A stretch of DNA of 54,576 nucleotides from Sphingomonadales bacterium (GTDB lineage: Bacteria > Pseudomonadota > Alphaproteobacteria > Sphingomonadales > Kordiimonadaceae), in assembly GCA_011088215.1 (NCBI GenBank), contig JAALKD010000018.1, positions 1 to 54,576 of the forward strand. Reading direction: 5' to 3'. Under the pieces are notes generated by a model. The model ran no database searches, was not told the DNA's origin, and saw nothing but the letters and a program-made list of their open reading frames with translations. The translations under genes were made by a program, and so were the position numbers. This document shows, in pieces, positions 44,635-53,691 of this stretch; the stretch's first letter is position 1; each line of letters begins with the position of its first letter.

Positions 44635-46878
44635 TCACCTGAATTTCTTGTTGCGCGGAAAGCCCATTGGCGGCAAGCGGCCTGCGTTGCCGCGTTTGCC
44701 TGTCCAGGGCGCCAGCTCAGTTTCGGTGCGCCAGCGGTCACCCTTACCGCCCATGGGCCATGTTAAGCCCTCATCGCGGTGGAAGGTTATCAGGTCGCTC
44801 ATGCCGCCGTCTTTATAGCGCTGTAACACCACACCCTGCCCGCGGTTCATGGTCGGCAGCTCATCGAGGCCAAACACCAACAGTTTGCGGTTGTCACCTA
44901 TCACCGCGACGCTGTCACCTGATACCGGGATACAGTGGGTTGCAACCGCTTCACCCGGCAGATTAACAATTTGCTTGCCACCCTTGGTCATCGCAACCGC
45001 ATTGTCGGCCTCAACAATAAATCCTTTGCCTATGGAGCTCGCTACCATCATCCTGCCGCCCGGCATGAAGGGTAGCAACGATATCACTTCATCGCTTGCG
45101 TCCATATCTACCAACAGACGCACTGGTTCACCGTTACCGCGCCCGCCTGGCAATTTGTCACCGCCTAGCGTAAATATTTTGCCGTTGGATGCGAACAGGA
45201 ACACCTTGTCAGTGGTGTAAGCGTGAAAGCGGAATTTTTCGCTATCACCTTCTTTGTATTTCAACTCTTCTTCCGGCTTGGTGTGGCCCTTCAGCGCTCG
45301 TATCCAGCCGCGCTTGGAGCATACCACCGTGATCGGTTCTTTTTCGATCATGGCTTCGATCGGCATAATTTCAACAGTAGGCGCTTCACCGAAGCGAGTG
45401 CGACGCTTGCCGAGGTCTGTGTCCTGACCGAAGCGTTTTTTCATATCAGCGAACTTGTCACCCAAATCAAGCCATTGCAGCTTCGGCGAGGCAATTAGCG
45501 CCTTGATTTTTGACCGCTCACCTTCAAGCTTGGTGTGCTCTGTTCTGATCTCGACTTCTTCAAGTTTACGCAGTGCCCGCAGCCGCATGTTCAGGATCGC
45601 TTCTGCCTGCGTATCGGTCAGCTTGAAGGCACGCATCATCTCTTCTTTGGGGTGGTCTTCCTCGCGGATAATGCGGATAATTTCATCCAAATTCAGATAG
45701 GCAATCAAATAGCCAGACAGTATTTCAAGCCGGCGCTCAATTTTCGCCAGTCGGAACTGACTGCGGCGCAACAGCACGACAACCTGATGATCCAGAAAGC
45801 TTTCCAGCGTTTCCCGAAGCGACAGCACACGCGGTCGGTTATCAGAGGCGATCACATTCAGGTTCAGAGAAAAACGGGTTTCAAGCTCTGTCAGCTTATA
45901 CAGGCTTTCCATCAGAATTTTTTCGTCAACGGTGCGGTTTTTTGGCTCAAGAACAATACGCATGTCTTCAGCGGATTCGTCGCGCACATCGGTCAGGATC
46001 GGCAGTTTCTTCTCGGAAATTAGTTCAGCAATTTTCTCAATCAGCTTGGATTTTTGAACTTGATAGGGAATTTCGGTGATGACGATGTTATACAACCCGC
46101 GCGGCAACTCTTCCTTTTCCCATTTGGCGCGCACGCGGAAACTGCCGCGTCCGGTCTCGTAAGCCTGAATGATGTTTTCACGCGGCTCAACAATCTGCTC
46201 GCCGGTTGGGAAATCGGGCCCGGGAATGCGGTCGATCAACTGCTGGGTGGTTATTTCAAGCGATTTGTCGCGCCGCCCCTCAATCAGCAACTGAAGGCCG
46301 TCCATCAATTCGCCGACATTATGCGGCGGAATATTGGTCGCCATGCCCACAGCGATACCGCTAGAGCCATTGGCCAGCAAATTCGGGAACGGTCCCGGGA
46401 ACACAACCGGCTCTTCTTCCTCGCCGTCATAAGTGGCGCGGAAATCAACGGCATCTTCTTCAAGCCCCTCCATCAAAACGGCAGCGACCTCGGTCATCCG
46501 CGCTTCGGTGTAGCGCATAGCAGCCGCGTTATCACCGTCGATGTTACCGAAATTGCCCTGTCCGTCCACCAGCGGATAACGCACAGAAAAATCCTGCGCC
46601 AAGCGCACCAGTGCGTCGTAAACCGACTGGTCACCGTGCGGGTGATATTTACCAATCACATCCCCGACAACCCGCGCACATTTCTTGTAACCGGTTTTCG
46701 GGTCCAGTTTCAGCATGCGCATGGCATATAAAAGCCGCCTGTGTACAGGTTTCAGGCCGTCTCGAACGTCAGGCAGCGAGCGCGACATGATGGTGGAAAG
46801 GGCGTAGGCCAAATAGCGTTCGCTCAGGGCTTCCGCGAAGGGTGCTTCAACAATATTTTCTGGGGCTAACTCAGTCAT
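44635..46878 (-). CDS. parC: DNA topoisomerase IV subunit A
   Basis: A 747-aa type IIA topoisomerase subunit that decatenates chromosomes with ParE. The N-terminal DNA-cleavage domain has [30 protein letters not shown], and the catalytic Tyr123 in [10 protein letters not shown]. The C-terminal beta-pinwheel has the repeat [12 protein letters not shown], and lacks the GyrA box, so it is ParC and not GyrA. Residues matching the quinolone-determining Ser80/Glu84 of E. coli are Gln84 and Asp88. A TATAAA lies seven bases upstream of the ATG with no ribosome site, so leaderless start or co-transcription with recO is possible. Confidence 0.96.
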   Translation of the reverse strand: MTELAPENIVEAPFAEALSERYLAYALSTIMSRSLPDVRDGLKPVHRRLLYAMRMLKLDPKTGYKKCARVVGDVIGKYHPHGDQSVYDALVRLAQDFSVRYPLVDGQGNFGNIDGDNAAAMRYTEARMTEVAAVLMEGLEEDAVDFRATYDGEEEEPVVFPGPFPNLLANGSSGIAVGMATNIPPHNVGELMDGLQLLIEGRRDKSLEITTQQLIDRIPGPDFPTGEQIVEPRENIIQAYETGRGSFRVRAKWEKEELPRGLYNIVITEIPYQVQKSKLIEKIAELISEKKLPILTDVRDESAEDMRIVLEPKNRTVDEKILMESLYKLTELETRFSLNLNVIASDNRPRVLSLRETLESFLDHQVVVLLRRSQFRLAKIERRLEILSGYLIAYLNLDEIIRIIREEDHPKEEMMRAFKLTDTQAEAILNMRLRALRKLEEVEIRTEHTKLEGERSKIKALIASPKLQWLDLGDKFADMKKRFGQDTDLGKRRTRFGEAPTVEIMPIEAMIEKEPITVVCSKRGWIRALKGHTKPEEELKYKEGDSEKFRFHAYTTDKVFLFASNGKIFTLGGDKLPGGRGNGEPVRLLVDMDASDEVISLLPFMPGGRMMVASSIGKGFIVEADNAVAMTKGGKQIVNLPGEAVATHCIPVSGDSVAVIGDNRKLLVFGLDELPTMNRGQGVVLQRYKDGGMSDLITFHRDEGLTWPMGGKGDRWRTETELAPWTGKRGNAGRLPPMGFPRNKKFR

Positions 46879-46964
46879 GCGCCATTTATAGCAGGCACAT
46901 ATCGAAACGCCACAAGATGTTGTGGTTTTCCACAGAAAAAATGTAAGTTGTTGAAAGGGCTAAA

Positions 46965-47720
46965 TTACGCGCTGGCGCCAAGTTTTGACAGACTAGCCAT
47001 AAGTCGTTCGCGGGCGTCAGGTTGGCCTGCACCCGCAACAACCCACACATTACGCTCAAGAAAATAACCGGTAAGCCGCAGTGCGGAATAAGCTTCGTCA
47101 ACAGTGGGGGTGGCCTCTGCCTCGCCTAGCAAAAAGCACGGCAATGCCAACAACTTTTCCTTGTATGGGCCACCGGCTGCAGCACTGACGGCCCGGCCCG
47201 ATTTGGGCGACACAAAAACCAGATTTTCTGTGCCGCCAGTTGCTGCACATGCGGTTAAATCAAGTCCATAACCAAGTTCGGTTAATATACCCAATTCAAT
47301 TTGTGCTAACGCAGCAGCCCAGTGCGCTATCGAACCGTCTTCAGCTTCCAGCAAGGCGATATAACCTGAAAGGGCGTCATAAACCATGGCATGGGTTTCT
47401 CTTTCGGGCATAGCACTACTAACAACTGCAGTTACAGCAGCCAAAGCAGACATCCGCGCACCGTCGGAAATCAGACTGCCCAGCGGGCTGCGCACCAGTT
47501 CAAGTTGAAAACGTCCGAGATTGTTCTCTATGCGTGACCGCCAATTGAGTTTTAGCAAGTTGCCTGGCTGAAGGTTGGTTTTGCTGCGACGACTCATGCC
47601 CGCCTTTACAAAACCACGCGCGCGTCCGTAATTTGGGGTCATAACTTCAACAATGGCATCGTGCTCGCCGAACCTGCGAGCCGAAAGTACGATGCCGTCA
47701 TCCTGCCATTCCAACGGCAA
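46965..47720 (-). CDS. recO: DNA repair protein RecO
   Basis: A 251-aa protein of the RecFOR pathway, loading RecA on gapped DNA. The N-terminal OB fold starts EWQDDGIVLSARRFGEHDAI with the RGFVKAGMSRRSKTNL segment, and the middle shows ELGYGLDLTACAATG, where the RecO zinc cysteines are reduced to one. It follows era by 27 bp; era-recO linkage is conserved. Confidence 0.95.
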   Translation of the reverse strand: MPLEWQDDGIVLSARRFGEHDAIVEVMTPNYGRARGFVKAGMSRRSKTNLQPGNLLKLNWRSRIENNLGRFQLELVRSPLGSLISDGARMSALAAVTAVVSSAMPERETHAMVYDALSGYIALLEAEDGSIAHWAAALAQIELGILTELGYGLDLTACAATGGTENLVFVSPKSGRAVSAAAGGPYKEKLLALPCFLLGEAEATPTVDEAYSALRLTGYFLERNVWVVAGAGQPDARERLMASLSKLGASA

Positions 47721-47747
47721 ACCCCTTTTTACAATGCTAGTGACGCA

Positions 47748-48671
47748 CTATTCGACGAAATCGAGACCCATGTCCTTATAGACACCGCGGTCATCAGCCC
47801 ATTTCTCGGTCACTCTGACATGCAAGAACAAATGCACTTTGCGGTCAAAATTCTCGGTCATGTCCTCGCGTGCCATCTGGCCCAATAATTTCAGCATCGA
47901 TCCACCCTTACCGATAACAATGCCCTTCTGACTGTCGCGTTGCACATGGATGACCTGTTCGATCCGCACCGAACCGTCGGGGCGGTCTTCCCAATTTTCA
48001 GTTTCGACCGTAATTGAATAAGGTAACTCATCATGCAGGCGCAGATAAACCTTCTCGCGGGTAATCTCGGCTGCAAGCAAGCGCATGGTGATGTCGGAAA
48101 CCTGATCCTCTGGGTACATCCACGGCCCAACAGGAGCGATGCCCGCCAAATGGGCTTTCAGGTCCACGCAGCCGTCTCCGGACAGCGCAGACACCATGAA
48201 AATATCAGTGAATAGACCTGTTTCATCAAAGGCTTCCGCCAACGACAGTAAGTTTTCACGTCTGACGGTATCAATTTTATTAAGAACCAAAATGACCTTT
48301 TTGCTGGTGCTTTCCAGCCCCTTCAAAATACGCTCGACATCATCATCGACGCCTTTTTTGGCGTCGATCATCAACACGGTGGTTTCCGCATCAGCAGACC
48401 CTTTCCATGCCGCGTTGACCATGGCGCGGTCCAGCCGGCGTTTAGGCTCAAAAATACCCGGCGTGTCAATAAACACCAATTGGGTCTCATTGAGCATGCC
48501 AATACCTGTCACCCGGGTGCGAGTGGTTTGAACCTTGTGGGTAACGATAGCCACTTTCGCTCCAACAAGCTGGTTCAAAAGCGTTGATTTGCCCGCGTTC
48601 GGCGCACCGATAATGGCAATAAATCCGCATTTATGTTCGGCGCCCTTAACATTTTCGACGTCTGGCGCCAT
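47748..48671 (-). CDS. era: GTPase Era
   Basis: A 307-aa GTPase needed for 16S rRNA maturation and 30S assembly. G1 is GAPNAGKSTLLNQ, G2 region TTRTRVTGI, G3 DTPGIF, G4 NKID, G5 SALSGDG. The C-terminal KH domain has IVIGKGGSMLK. Its ATG shares one base with the rnc stop (TAATG), so rnc-era is translationally coupled, as usual. Confidence 0.98.
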   Translation of the reverse strand: MAPDVENVKGAEHKCGFIAIIGAPNAGKSTLLNQLVGAKVAIVTHKVQTTRTRVTGIGMLNETQLVFIDTPGIFEPKRRLDRAMVNAAWKGSADAETTVLMIDAKKGVDDDVERILKGLESTSKKVILVLNKIDTVRRENLLSLAEAFDETGLFTDIFMVSALSGDGCVDLKAHLAGIAPVGPWMYPEDQVSDITMRLLAAEITREKVYLRLHDELPYSITVETENWEDRPDGSVRIEQVIHVQRDSQKGIVIGKGGSMLKLLGQMAREDMTENFDRKVHLFLHVRVTEKWADDRGVYKDMGLDFVE

Positions 48672-49369
48672 TATTTCTCTCCAGTCAATTTTTTATAGAG
48701 GCTTTCTGCGGCCATTTGTTCTGCCAATCGTTTCGCAGGCCCACTGGCTCTTGCTGTAACAGGGTCGTCACCAACGCCGCCCACCACAGCCTCGATAACA
48801 AAAATCGGGTCATGATCAGGACCCGACCGTTCAATCTCAATATACCGCGGCAAAGTCACGGCGCGCGCCTGACACCATTCCTGCAACAGGGTTTTATTGT
48901 CTTTGTGAACCGCAACACCCACACCAATCAACGGCTTCCAGTGCTTGCGAATAAAGCTGTCGGCAGCAGAAAAACCGCCGTCCAGATACAGTGCTCCAAT
49001 AACGCTTTCGCAGACATCTGCCTGAATTGCTTCCTTGGTTTTTGTGCCCTCGGCCTCGGCCCCGGGTGTTACCTGCAAGCGCTCGGCAATACCCAGTTTT
49101 ACCGACAGCTCCGCCAGCGTTTCGCGGCGCACCAGCGCGGTAAAACGCCGGTTCAATTCGCCTTCGGCCTCTTTGGGGTATTCTTCCAGCAACCAGGTTG
49201 CGATCACCAAGCCTAAAACCCGGTCGCCCAAAAACTCGAAGCGTTGGTAATTATGGCTGCCGGACAGCGATGGGTGCGTCAACGCTTCATCTAATAAACT
49301 GGTGCGCTGAAATTCGTAACCGGCGATCTCCGGATTGGCTGCTGCTGTTTTTTTTTGGCTTTTGGCCAT
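48671..49369 (-). CDS. rnc: Ribonuclease III
   Basis: A 232-aa double-strand-specific endoribonuclease for rRNA processing. The signature is YQRFEFLGDRVLGLVIA (Glu and Asp catalytic), where the usual N-E-R-L is Y-Q-R-F. The second metal site is in DVCESVIGALYLDGGF. A C-terminal dsRNA-binding domain follows (KTLLQEWCQARAVTLPRY; SGPAKRLAEQMAAESLY). The start is 2 bp after the pdxJ stop; the acpS and lepB genes that often lie here are missing. Confidence 0.96.
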   Translation of the reverse strand: MAKSQKKTAAANPEIAGYEFQRTSLLDEALTHPSLSGSHNYQRFEFLGDRVLGLVIATWLLEEYPKEAEGELNRRFTALVRRETLAELSVKLGIAERLQVTPGAEAEGTKTKEAIQADVCESVIGALYLDGGFSAADSFIRKHWKPLIGVGVAVHKDNKTLLQEWCQARAVTLPRYIEIERSGPDHDPIFVIEAVVGGVGDDPVTARASGPAKRLAEQMAAESLYKKLTGEK

Positions 49370-49371
49370 GT

Positions 49372-50118
49372 TCAGGCCCTTGCCTCGTCCATCAGGCGGC
49401 GCATTTCGCCGATTGATACTTCCAGGCCGTGGAAAATTGCTTCGCCGATCAAAAAATGCCCAATGTTCAATTCCACCAACTCCGGAATTTCGGCAATCGG
49501 CGTGACAGTCTCAAACGAAAGACCGTGCCCCGCATGCATTTCAAGCCCGAGCGACGTACCGTAACGACTGGCCTCGCGGATTCTCTCAAGTTCTTCATCG
49601 CGCGCTTCGCCGATTAAATCGCAGTATTTTCCGGTATGCAACTCAGTTACCGGCGCCCCCAGCGCCTTAGCCGCATCAAGTTGAGTCTTGTCCGGGTCGA
49701 TGAACAGGCTAACCCGGATGCCCGCGCGGCCAAGCTCGTCTACATAATGCTTTAAACGGTTGTGTTGCCCGGCAGCATCCAAACCGCCTTCGGTAGTTAG
49801 TTCCTGACGTTTTTCCGGCACGATACAACAAGCGTGCGGCTTGTGGCGCAGAGCAATCTCCAGCATTTCATCAGTTGCCGCCACTTCCAGATTAAGTGGT
49901 ACAGCTAGCACGTCCGTTAGCGATGCGATGTCTTCGTCTGCGATATGGCGTCTGTCTTCGCGCAGATGCGCGGTGATACCGTCCGCACCCGCCCGAACAG
50001 CCAACCCGGCCGCCCGCACAGGGTCAGGGTGGCGAATGCCCCTCGCATTACGAATAGTGGCGACATGGTCAATGTTAACGCCCAGGCGTAGTTTCTTGCT
50101 GTGGTTAGTGCTGATCAT
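49372..50118 (-). CDS. pdxJ: Pyridoxine 5'-phosphate synthase
   Basis: A 248-aa TIM-barrel enzyme that condenses 1-deoxyxylulose 5-phosphate with aminoacetone phosphate in vitamin B6 synthesis. It starts LRLGVNIDHVATIRNARG; further blocks are GADGITAHLREDRRHI, LNLEVAATDEMLEIA, VSLFIDPDKTQLDAAK and LNIGHFLIGEAIFHGLE. The start at 50118 overlaps the DUF2062 gene by 14 bp. Alternative upstream starts would read within that gene. Confidence 0.96.
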   Translation of the reverse strand: MISTNHSKKLRLGVNIDHVATIRNARGIRHPDPVRAAGLAVRAGADGITAHLREDRRHIADEDIASLTDVLAVPLNLEVAATDEMLEIALRHKPHACCIVPEKRQELTTEGGLDAAGQHNRLKHYVDELGRAGIRVSLFIDPDKTQLDAAKALGAPVTELHTGKYCDLIGEARDEELERIREASRYGTSLGLEMHAGHGLSFETVTPIAEIPELVELNIGHFLIGEAIFHGLEVSIGEMRRLMDEARA

Positions 50119-50683
50119 CTGGTTTTTCTTCTGGTTGCGCGGCCACGGCGGCGCGTGCTCTGCGACCGGCACGATACTTGGTAATCAAGCCTTTGAAAAC
50201 CAAATAAACCAGAAACCACACAGCGGTCGCCACCGGAACCGCACCTACAATTAACGGAAAAACCACCGGTAGGAATTTAAGTAGATAGTCCGCAGGAGAC
50301 ATAAAAATGGCGTCCCAGTCCCAGACCGGAATTTCGGCCACCATGTCATTGCCGAGGATTGCCGCCCCAATGGTACCTGTCAGCGCGTAAAACAGCGGGA
50401 ACGTCCACGGGTTACCGGCCACGGTACCAATGACGGTCGCCAGAATATTCCCGCGCACCATATAGGCCAATGCGCAACCAAGCAGGATATGCAGCCCCAG
50501 AAACGGCGTAAAGGAAATGGCAACTCCGCAAGCGAACCCAGCGGCGATACTATGCGGGGTTCCCGGCAAGCGTGCCAAACGATGCCAAACATAAATCCCG
50601 GCCCTTCGCCAGCCAGACTTCGGCCAAACCCATCCACGCAGATTGGCCAATAGCGTCAGTTTATGTCGGCGACGAAACAGCAT
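50105..50683 (-). CDS. DUF2062 membrane protein
   Basis: A 192-aa protein with a basic N-terminus and three or four hydrophobic helices. DUF2062 blocks are GTPHSIAAGFACGVAISFTP, FLGLHILLGCALAYMVRGN and TVAGNPWTFPLFYALTG. It lies between pyrE and pdxJ, with short spacing on both sides (12 bp from pyrE), so it is part of the same operon. Its function is unknown. Confidence 0.9.
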   Translation of the reverse strand: MLFRRRHKLTLLANLRGWVWPKSGWRRAGIYVWHRLARLPGTPHSIAAGFACGVAISFTPFLGLHILLGCALAYMVRGNILATVIGTVAGNPWTFPLFYALTGTIGAAILGNDMVAEIPVWDWDAIFMSPADYLLKFLPVVFPLIVGAVPVATAVWFLVYLVFKGLITKYRAGRRARAAVAAQPEEKPDDQH

Positions 50684-50695
50684 GGCTCAGGTCAA

Positions 50696-51280
50696 TCAGG
50701 CTTTCATCCCGCGGCTTCCGGGCTTAACAGCTTGGATCGCTTGCATTGCCGCAGGCACGTCTTCGGGTTTGTAGGTGGGAGCATCAATGGTTGCCAGCGC
50801 AGTTATCGGCGCACCGACTTCTGCCCTACCGCCGGAGCGGTTTATCAGGCAACCGGCAGCGACAACGTTGCCGCCCCACTCATTGATGGTTTTAATGCAC
50901 TCACGAGACGACAGACCGGTTGTGATGATATCTTCCATCATCAAAGTTCGGGCGCCAGTAGGTATTTCAAAGCCTCGGCGCAGTTCAAATTCGCCGTCAA
51001 CACGTTCGGTAAATATGCCCGGCACACCCAGTTGACGCGCCACTTCATAACCAACGATAACGCCGCCCATTGCCGGACTTACGACAAGGTCGATTGCCAC
51101 ACCAGTTGCGCGAATTTGATCAGCAAATGCTGCGCACAACCGACCCGCTCTGGAAGGGTCCATCAACACTTTGGCGCATTGCAAATACACCGGACTGTGC
51201 AAACCGGACGACAGCTTGAAATGCCCTTCTAGAAGCGCCCCTGCCGCCCTAAATTCATCCAGTACCTGATTCTGATCCAA
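50696..51280 (-). CDS. pyrE: Orotate phosphoribosyltransferase
   Basis: A 194-aa pyrimidine enzyme making OMP from orotate and PRPP. Blocks: HFKLSSGLHSPVYLQCAKVL, LVVSPAMGGVIVGYEVAR, and the PRPP loop LMMEDIITTGLSSRE. It is the alphaproteobacterial long-tail form (PTYKPEDVPAAM). It follows the RSH gene by 134 bp. Confidence 0.95.
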   Translation of the reverse strand: MDQNQVLDEFRAAGALLEGHFKLSSGLHSPVYLQCAKVLMDPSRAGRLCAAFADQIRATGVAIDLVVSPAMGGVIVGYEVARQLGVPGIFTERVDGEFELRRGFEIPTGARTLMMEDIITTGLSSRECIKTINEWGGNVVAAGCLINRSGGRAEVGAPITALATIDAPTYKPEDVPAAMQAIQAVKPGSRGMKA

Positions 51281-51414
51281 AATCGCCTCCTGATAAGCCG
51301 TATAGTCCTGCTTGGCGGATAGGGTTTACCCGGCCGTCCGTCAAGCTTTTATCGGTGAAAACGGTAATTTAATGGTTAAAGCGAACCCTGGCCGCTTTAG
51401 CTGACAAAAACTCA

Positions 51415-53550
51415 CTAACCACTTCTATCAACCCGGCTGATGACACGACTAACTCGCAGCGCCCGGCTGACCTCGTTCAAATGTTTTACGTCGCGTACAT
51501 CAACATCGATCACCATAATCACACACTCAGGATCGCGGTCATGAATTTCCAGGTTCGAAATGTTACCACCGCTTTTCGATGCCGTCGCAGCAATCGACGC
51601 CAGCGCGCCGCGTTCGTTGATCACTTCAAGCCGTAACCGGCCAACATAATAGCTGTCGTCTGTTGAGTTTTCCCGCCAGCCCAAATCCAGCCAAAGGTCA
51701 GGCTTGTCATCAAATTCTGCCAAGGTCGCGCAATCAATCGAATGAACATCAATACCTTTACCTACGGCATTAATACCAACAATTCTGTCGCCGCGCACCG
51801 GATGGCAACAATCTGCCATATGGATTTTGGCCTTCGCGCTGATGCCGGAAATGGGCCCCGCACCCTTGGAAACCTGTTCCCAGTTCTCATGCACCGACGG
51901 CAGCTTTTCACCGCTTGAATTATGCTCAAACCCGGGGAAACCAGCCTCAAGAACCTTTTCCTCGGCCAACGACCCCTCACCCACTGCAACAAAAAGCGCA
52001 GTTTCATCGTTGAGATTGAGGATTTTTGCTGCCTCAGCCAGCACAGCCGGTGTCAGGTCAAGACCATTGCGTTGGGCATTCTTCTCCAGCAAGGATTTGC
52101 CGAGGCTGAGGAATTCTTCGTAGCGAGCCTGACGAATATGACGTTTTATCGCAGAACGCGCCTTGCCGGTTACAACAAATGTCTCCCAGCGCGGGGATGG
52201 CTCCTGAGCACTGGATGTCAGGATTTCCACCTGATCACCATTTTGCAACTGGTGCCGGAGCGGTACCATGCGCCCGTTTACTTTGGCGCCGACACAGTGG
52301 TCTCCCACCTCAGTGTGTATGGCGTAAGCCATATCAACAGTCGACGATCCGCGCGGCAAGGAAATCAACTCTCCCTTCGGGGTAAAGCAAAAGACCTTGT
52401 CTTGAAACATGGCCAGCTTGGTATGTTCCAGAAATTCTTCTGGGTCGTGAGTATGCTCCAAAATTTCAAGCAATTCCTGAACCCATACATACTGCGTACC
52501 ATCAACTTTCTCGGTTTCCTGCTTATACTGCCAGTGTGCCGCCACACCCATTTCAGCTTCCGCATGCATTTTTTCGGTACGAATTTGAACCTCTAACCGG
52601 CGGTTTTTAGGGCCAATTACAGACGTGTGCACCGAGCGATAATGATTGCGCTTGGGAATAGAAATATAGTCCTTGAACCGACCGGGAATGGTAGAATAAC
52701 GCCCGTGAATAATACCCAATGCCCGGTAACATTCATCAACGTCGGCAACCACAACCCGAAAGGCCATCACATCGCTTAATTGTTCAAAACTGATGTTTTG
52801 GCGCTCCATTTTCCGCCAAATCGAATAGGGGCGCTTTATCCTACCACATACCGAAGCCTTGATACCAGACATGTCCATTAATTCCTGCAAGGCTGCTACC
52901 ATCTCGCCTTCTAGGTCAGGGCTCTCTTCAATCAGAAAATTCAGCCGAGCGGTAATCGATTCCATGGCTTCTGCGTCCAGATTGCCGAACGAAAGATGCT
53001 CTAGTTCGTCCTTGAGCACATGCATACCAAGTCGCTCGGCGAGCGGTGCATATATCTCAAGCGTCTCCAGTGAAATCCGGCGTCGTTTCTCAGGCTTTGG
53101 GATATGATGAAGCGTGCGCATGTTATGCAACCGGTCCGCAAGTTTGACCAGGAGCACCCGAATATCGTTGGACATGGCCAACAGAAACTTGCGAAAATTT
53201 TCAGCCTGGCGAACGCTTTCCGCCTGCAGCTCAATTTTTGACAGTTTGGTAACACCGTCTACCAATTCGGCGATTTTGCCGCCAAACAATTCGTCGATCT
53301 GCTCGCGTGTGGCCACCGTGTCTTCGATCACGTCATGCAGCAAAGCCGTAGCGATGGTGTCGCTGTCCAGCTTCATGTCGGTTAAAATGCCGGCAACTTC
53401 AAGTGGATGCGAGAAATACGGGTCGCCGGACGCGCGAGTTTGGGTGCCGTGCGCCTGCATAGCAAATACATAAGCGCGATTCAGCAACGCTTCGTCGACA
53501 TTTTTGTCATAAGCGCGAACCCGGTCCACTAGTTCAAACTGGCGAATCAA
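51415..53550 (-). CDS. rsh: Bifunctional (p)ppGpp synthetase/hydrolase (RSH)
   Basis: A 711-aa stringent-response regulator. Domains in order: HD hydrolase (HGTQTRASGDPYFSHPLEVA, LLHDVIEDT), synthetase (RFKDYISIPKRNHYRSVHTS, EMGVAAHW), TGS (PRGSSTVDMAYAIHTEVGDH), a zinc-finger/helical part, and ACT (ALASIAATASKSGGNISNLE). The RxKD motif, RFKD, marks a bifunctional enzyme, and intact HD/ED motifs support hydrolase activity. The start is TTG at 53550 with AAGGA upstream. rpoZ, often just upstream in alphaproteobacteria, is not present. Confidence 0.95.
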   Translation of the reverse strand: MIRQFELVDRVRAYDKNVDEALLNRAYVFAMQAHGTQTRASGDPYFSHPLEVAGILTDMKLDSDTIATALLHDVIEDTVATREQIDELFGGKIAELVDGVTKLSKIELQAESVRQAENFRKFLLAMSNDIRVLLVKLADRLHNMRTLHHIPKPEKRRRISLETLEIYAPLAERLGMHVLKDELEHLSFGNLDAEAMESITARLNFLIEESPDLEGEMVAALQELMDMSGIKASVCGRIKRPYSIWRKMERQNISFEQLSDVMAFRVVVADVDECYRALGIIHGRYSTIPGRFKDYISIPKRNHYRSVHTSVIGPKNRRLEVQIRTEKMHAEAEMGVAAHWQYKQETEKVDGTQYVWVQELLEILEHTHDPEEFLEHTKLAMFQDKVFCFTPKGELISLPRGSSTVDMAYAIHTEVGDHCVGAKVNGRMVPLRHQLQNGDQVEILTSSAQEPSPRWETFVVTGKARSAIKRHIRQARYEEFLSLGKSLLEKNAQRNGLDLTPAVLAEAAKILNLNDETALFVAVGEGSLAEEKVLEAGFPGFEHNSSGEKLPSVHENWEQVSKGAGPISGISAKAKIHMADCCHPVRGDRIVGINAVGKGIDVHSIDCATLAEFDDKPDLWLDLGWRENSTDDSYYVGRLRLEVINERGALASIAATASKSGGNISNLEIHDRDPECVIMVIDVDVRDVKHLNEVSRALRVSRVISRVDRSG

Positions 53551-53691
53551 CGGCCAATATCCTTTTCATTCGATCCTTTATGCCAAGCCTAACAATAAGT
53601 TGAGGCCATTCCCAACAGATAACCTTTCCCGGCCGGAATTTCAGCCCATTTATTTGGTTGTACTCGATTTTTATTCAGGCATGATTACCCC

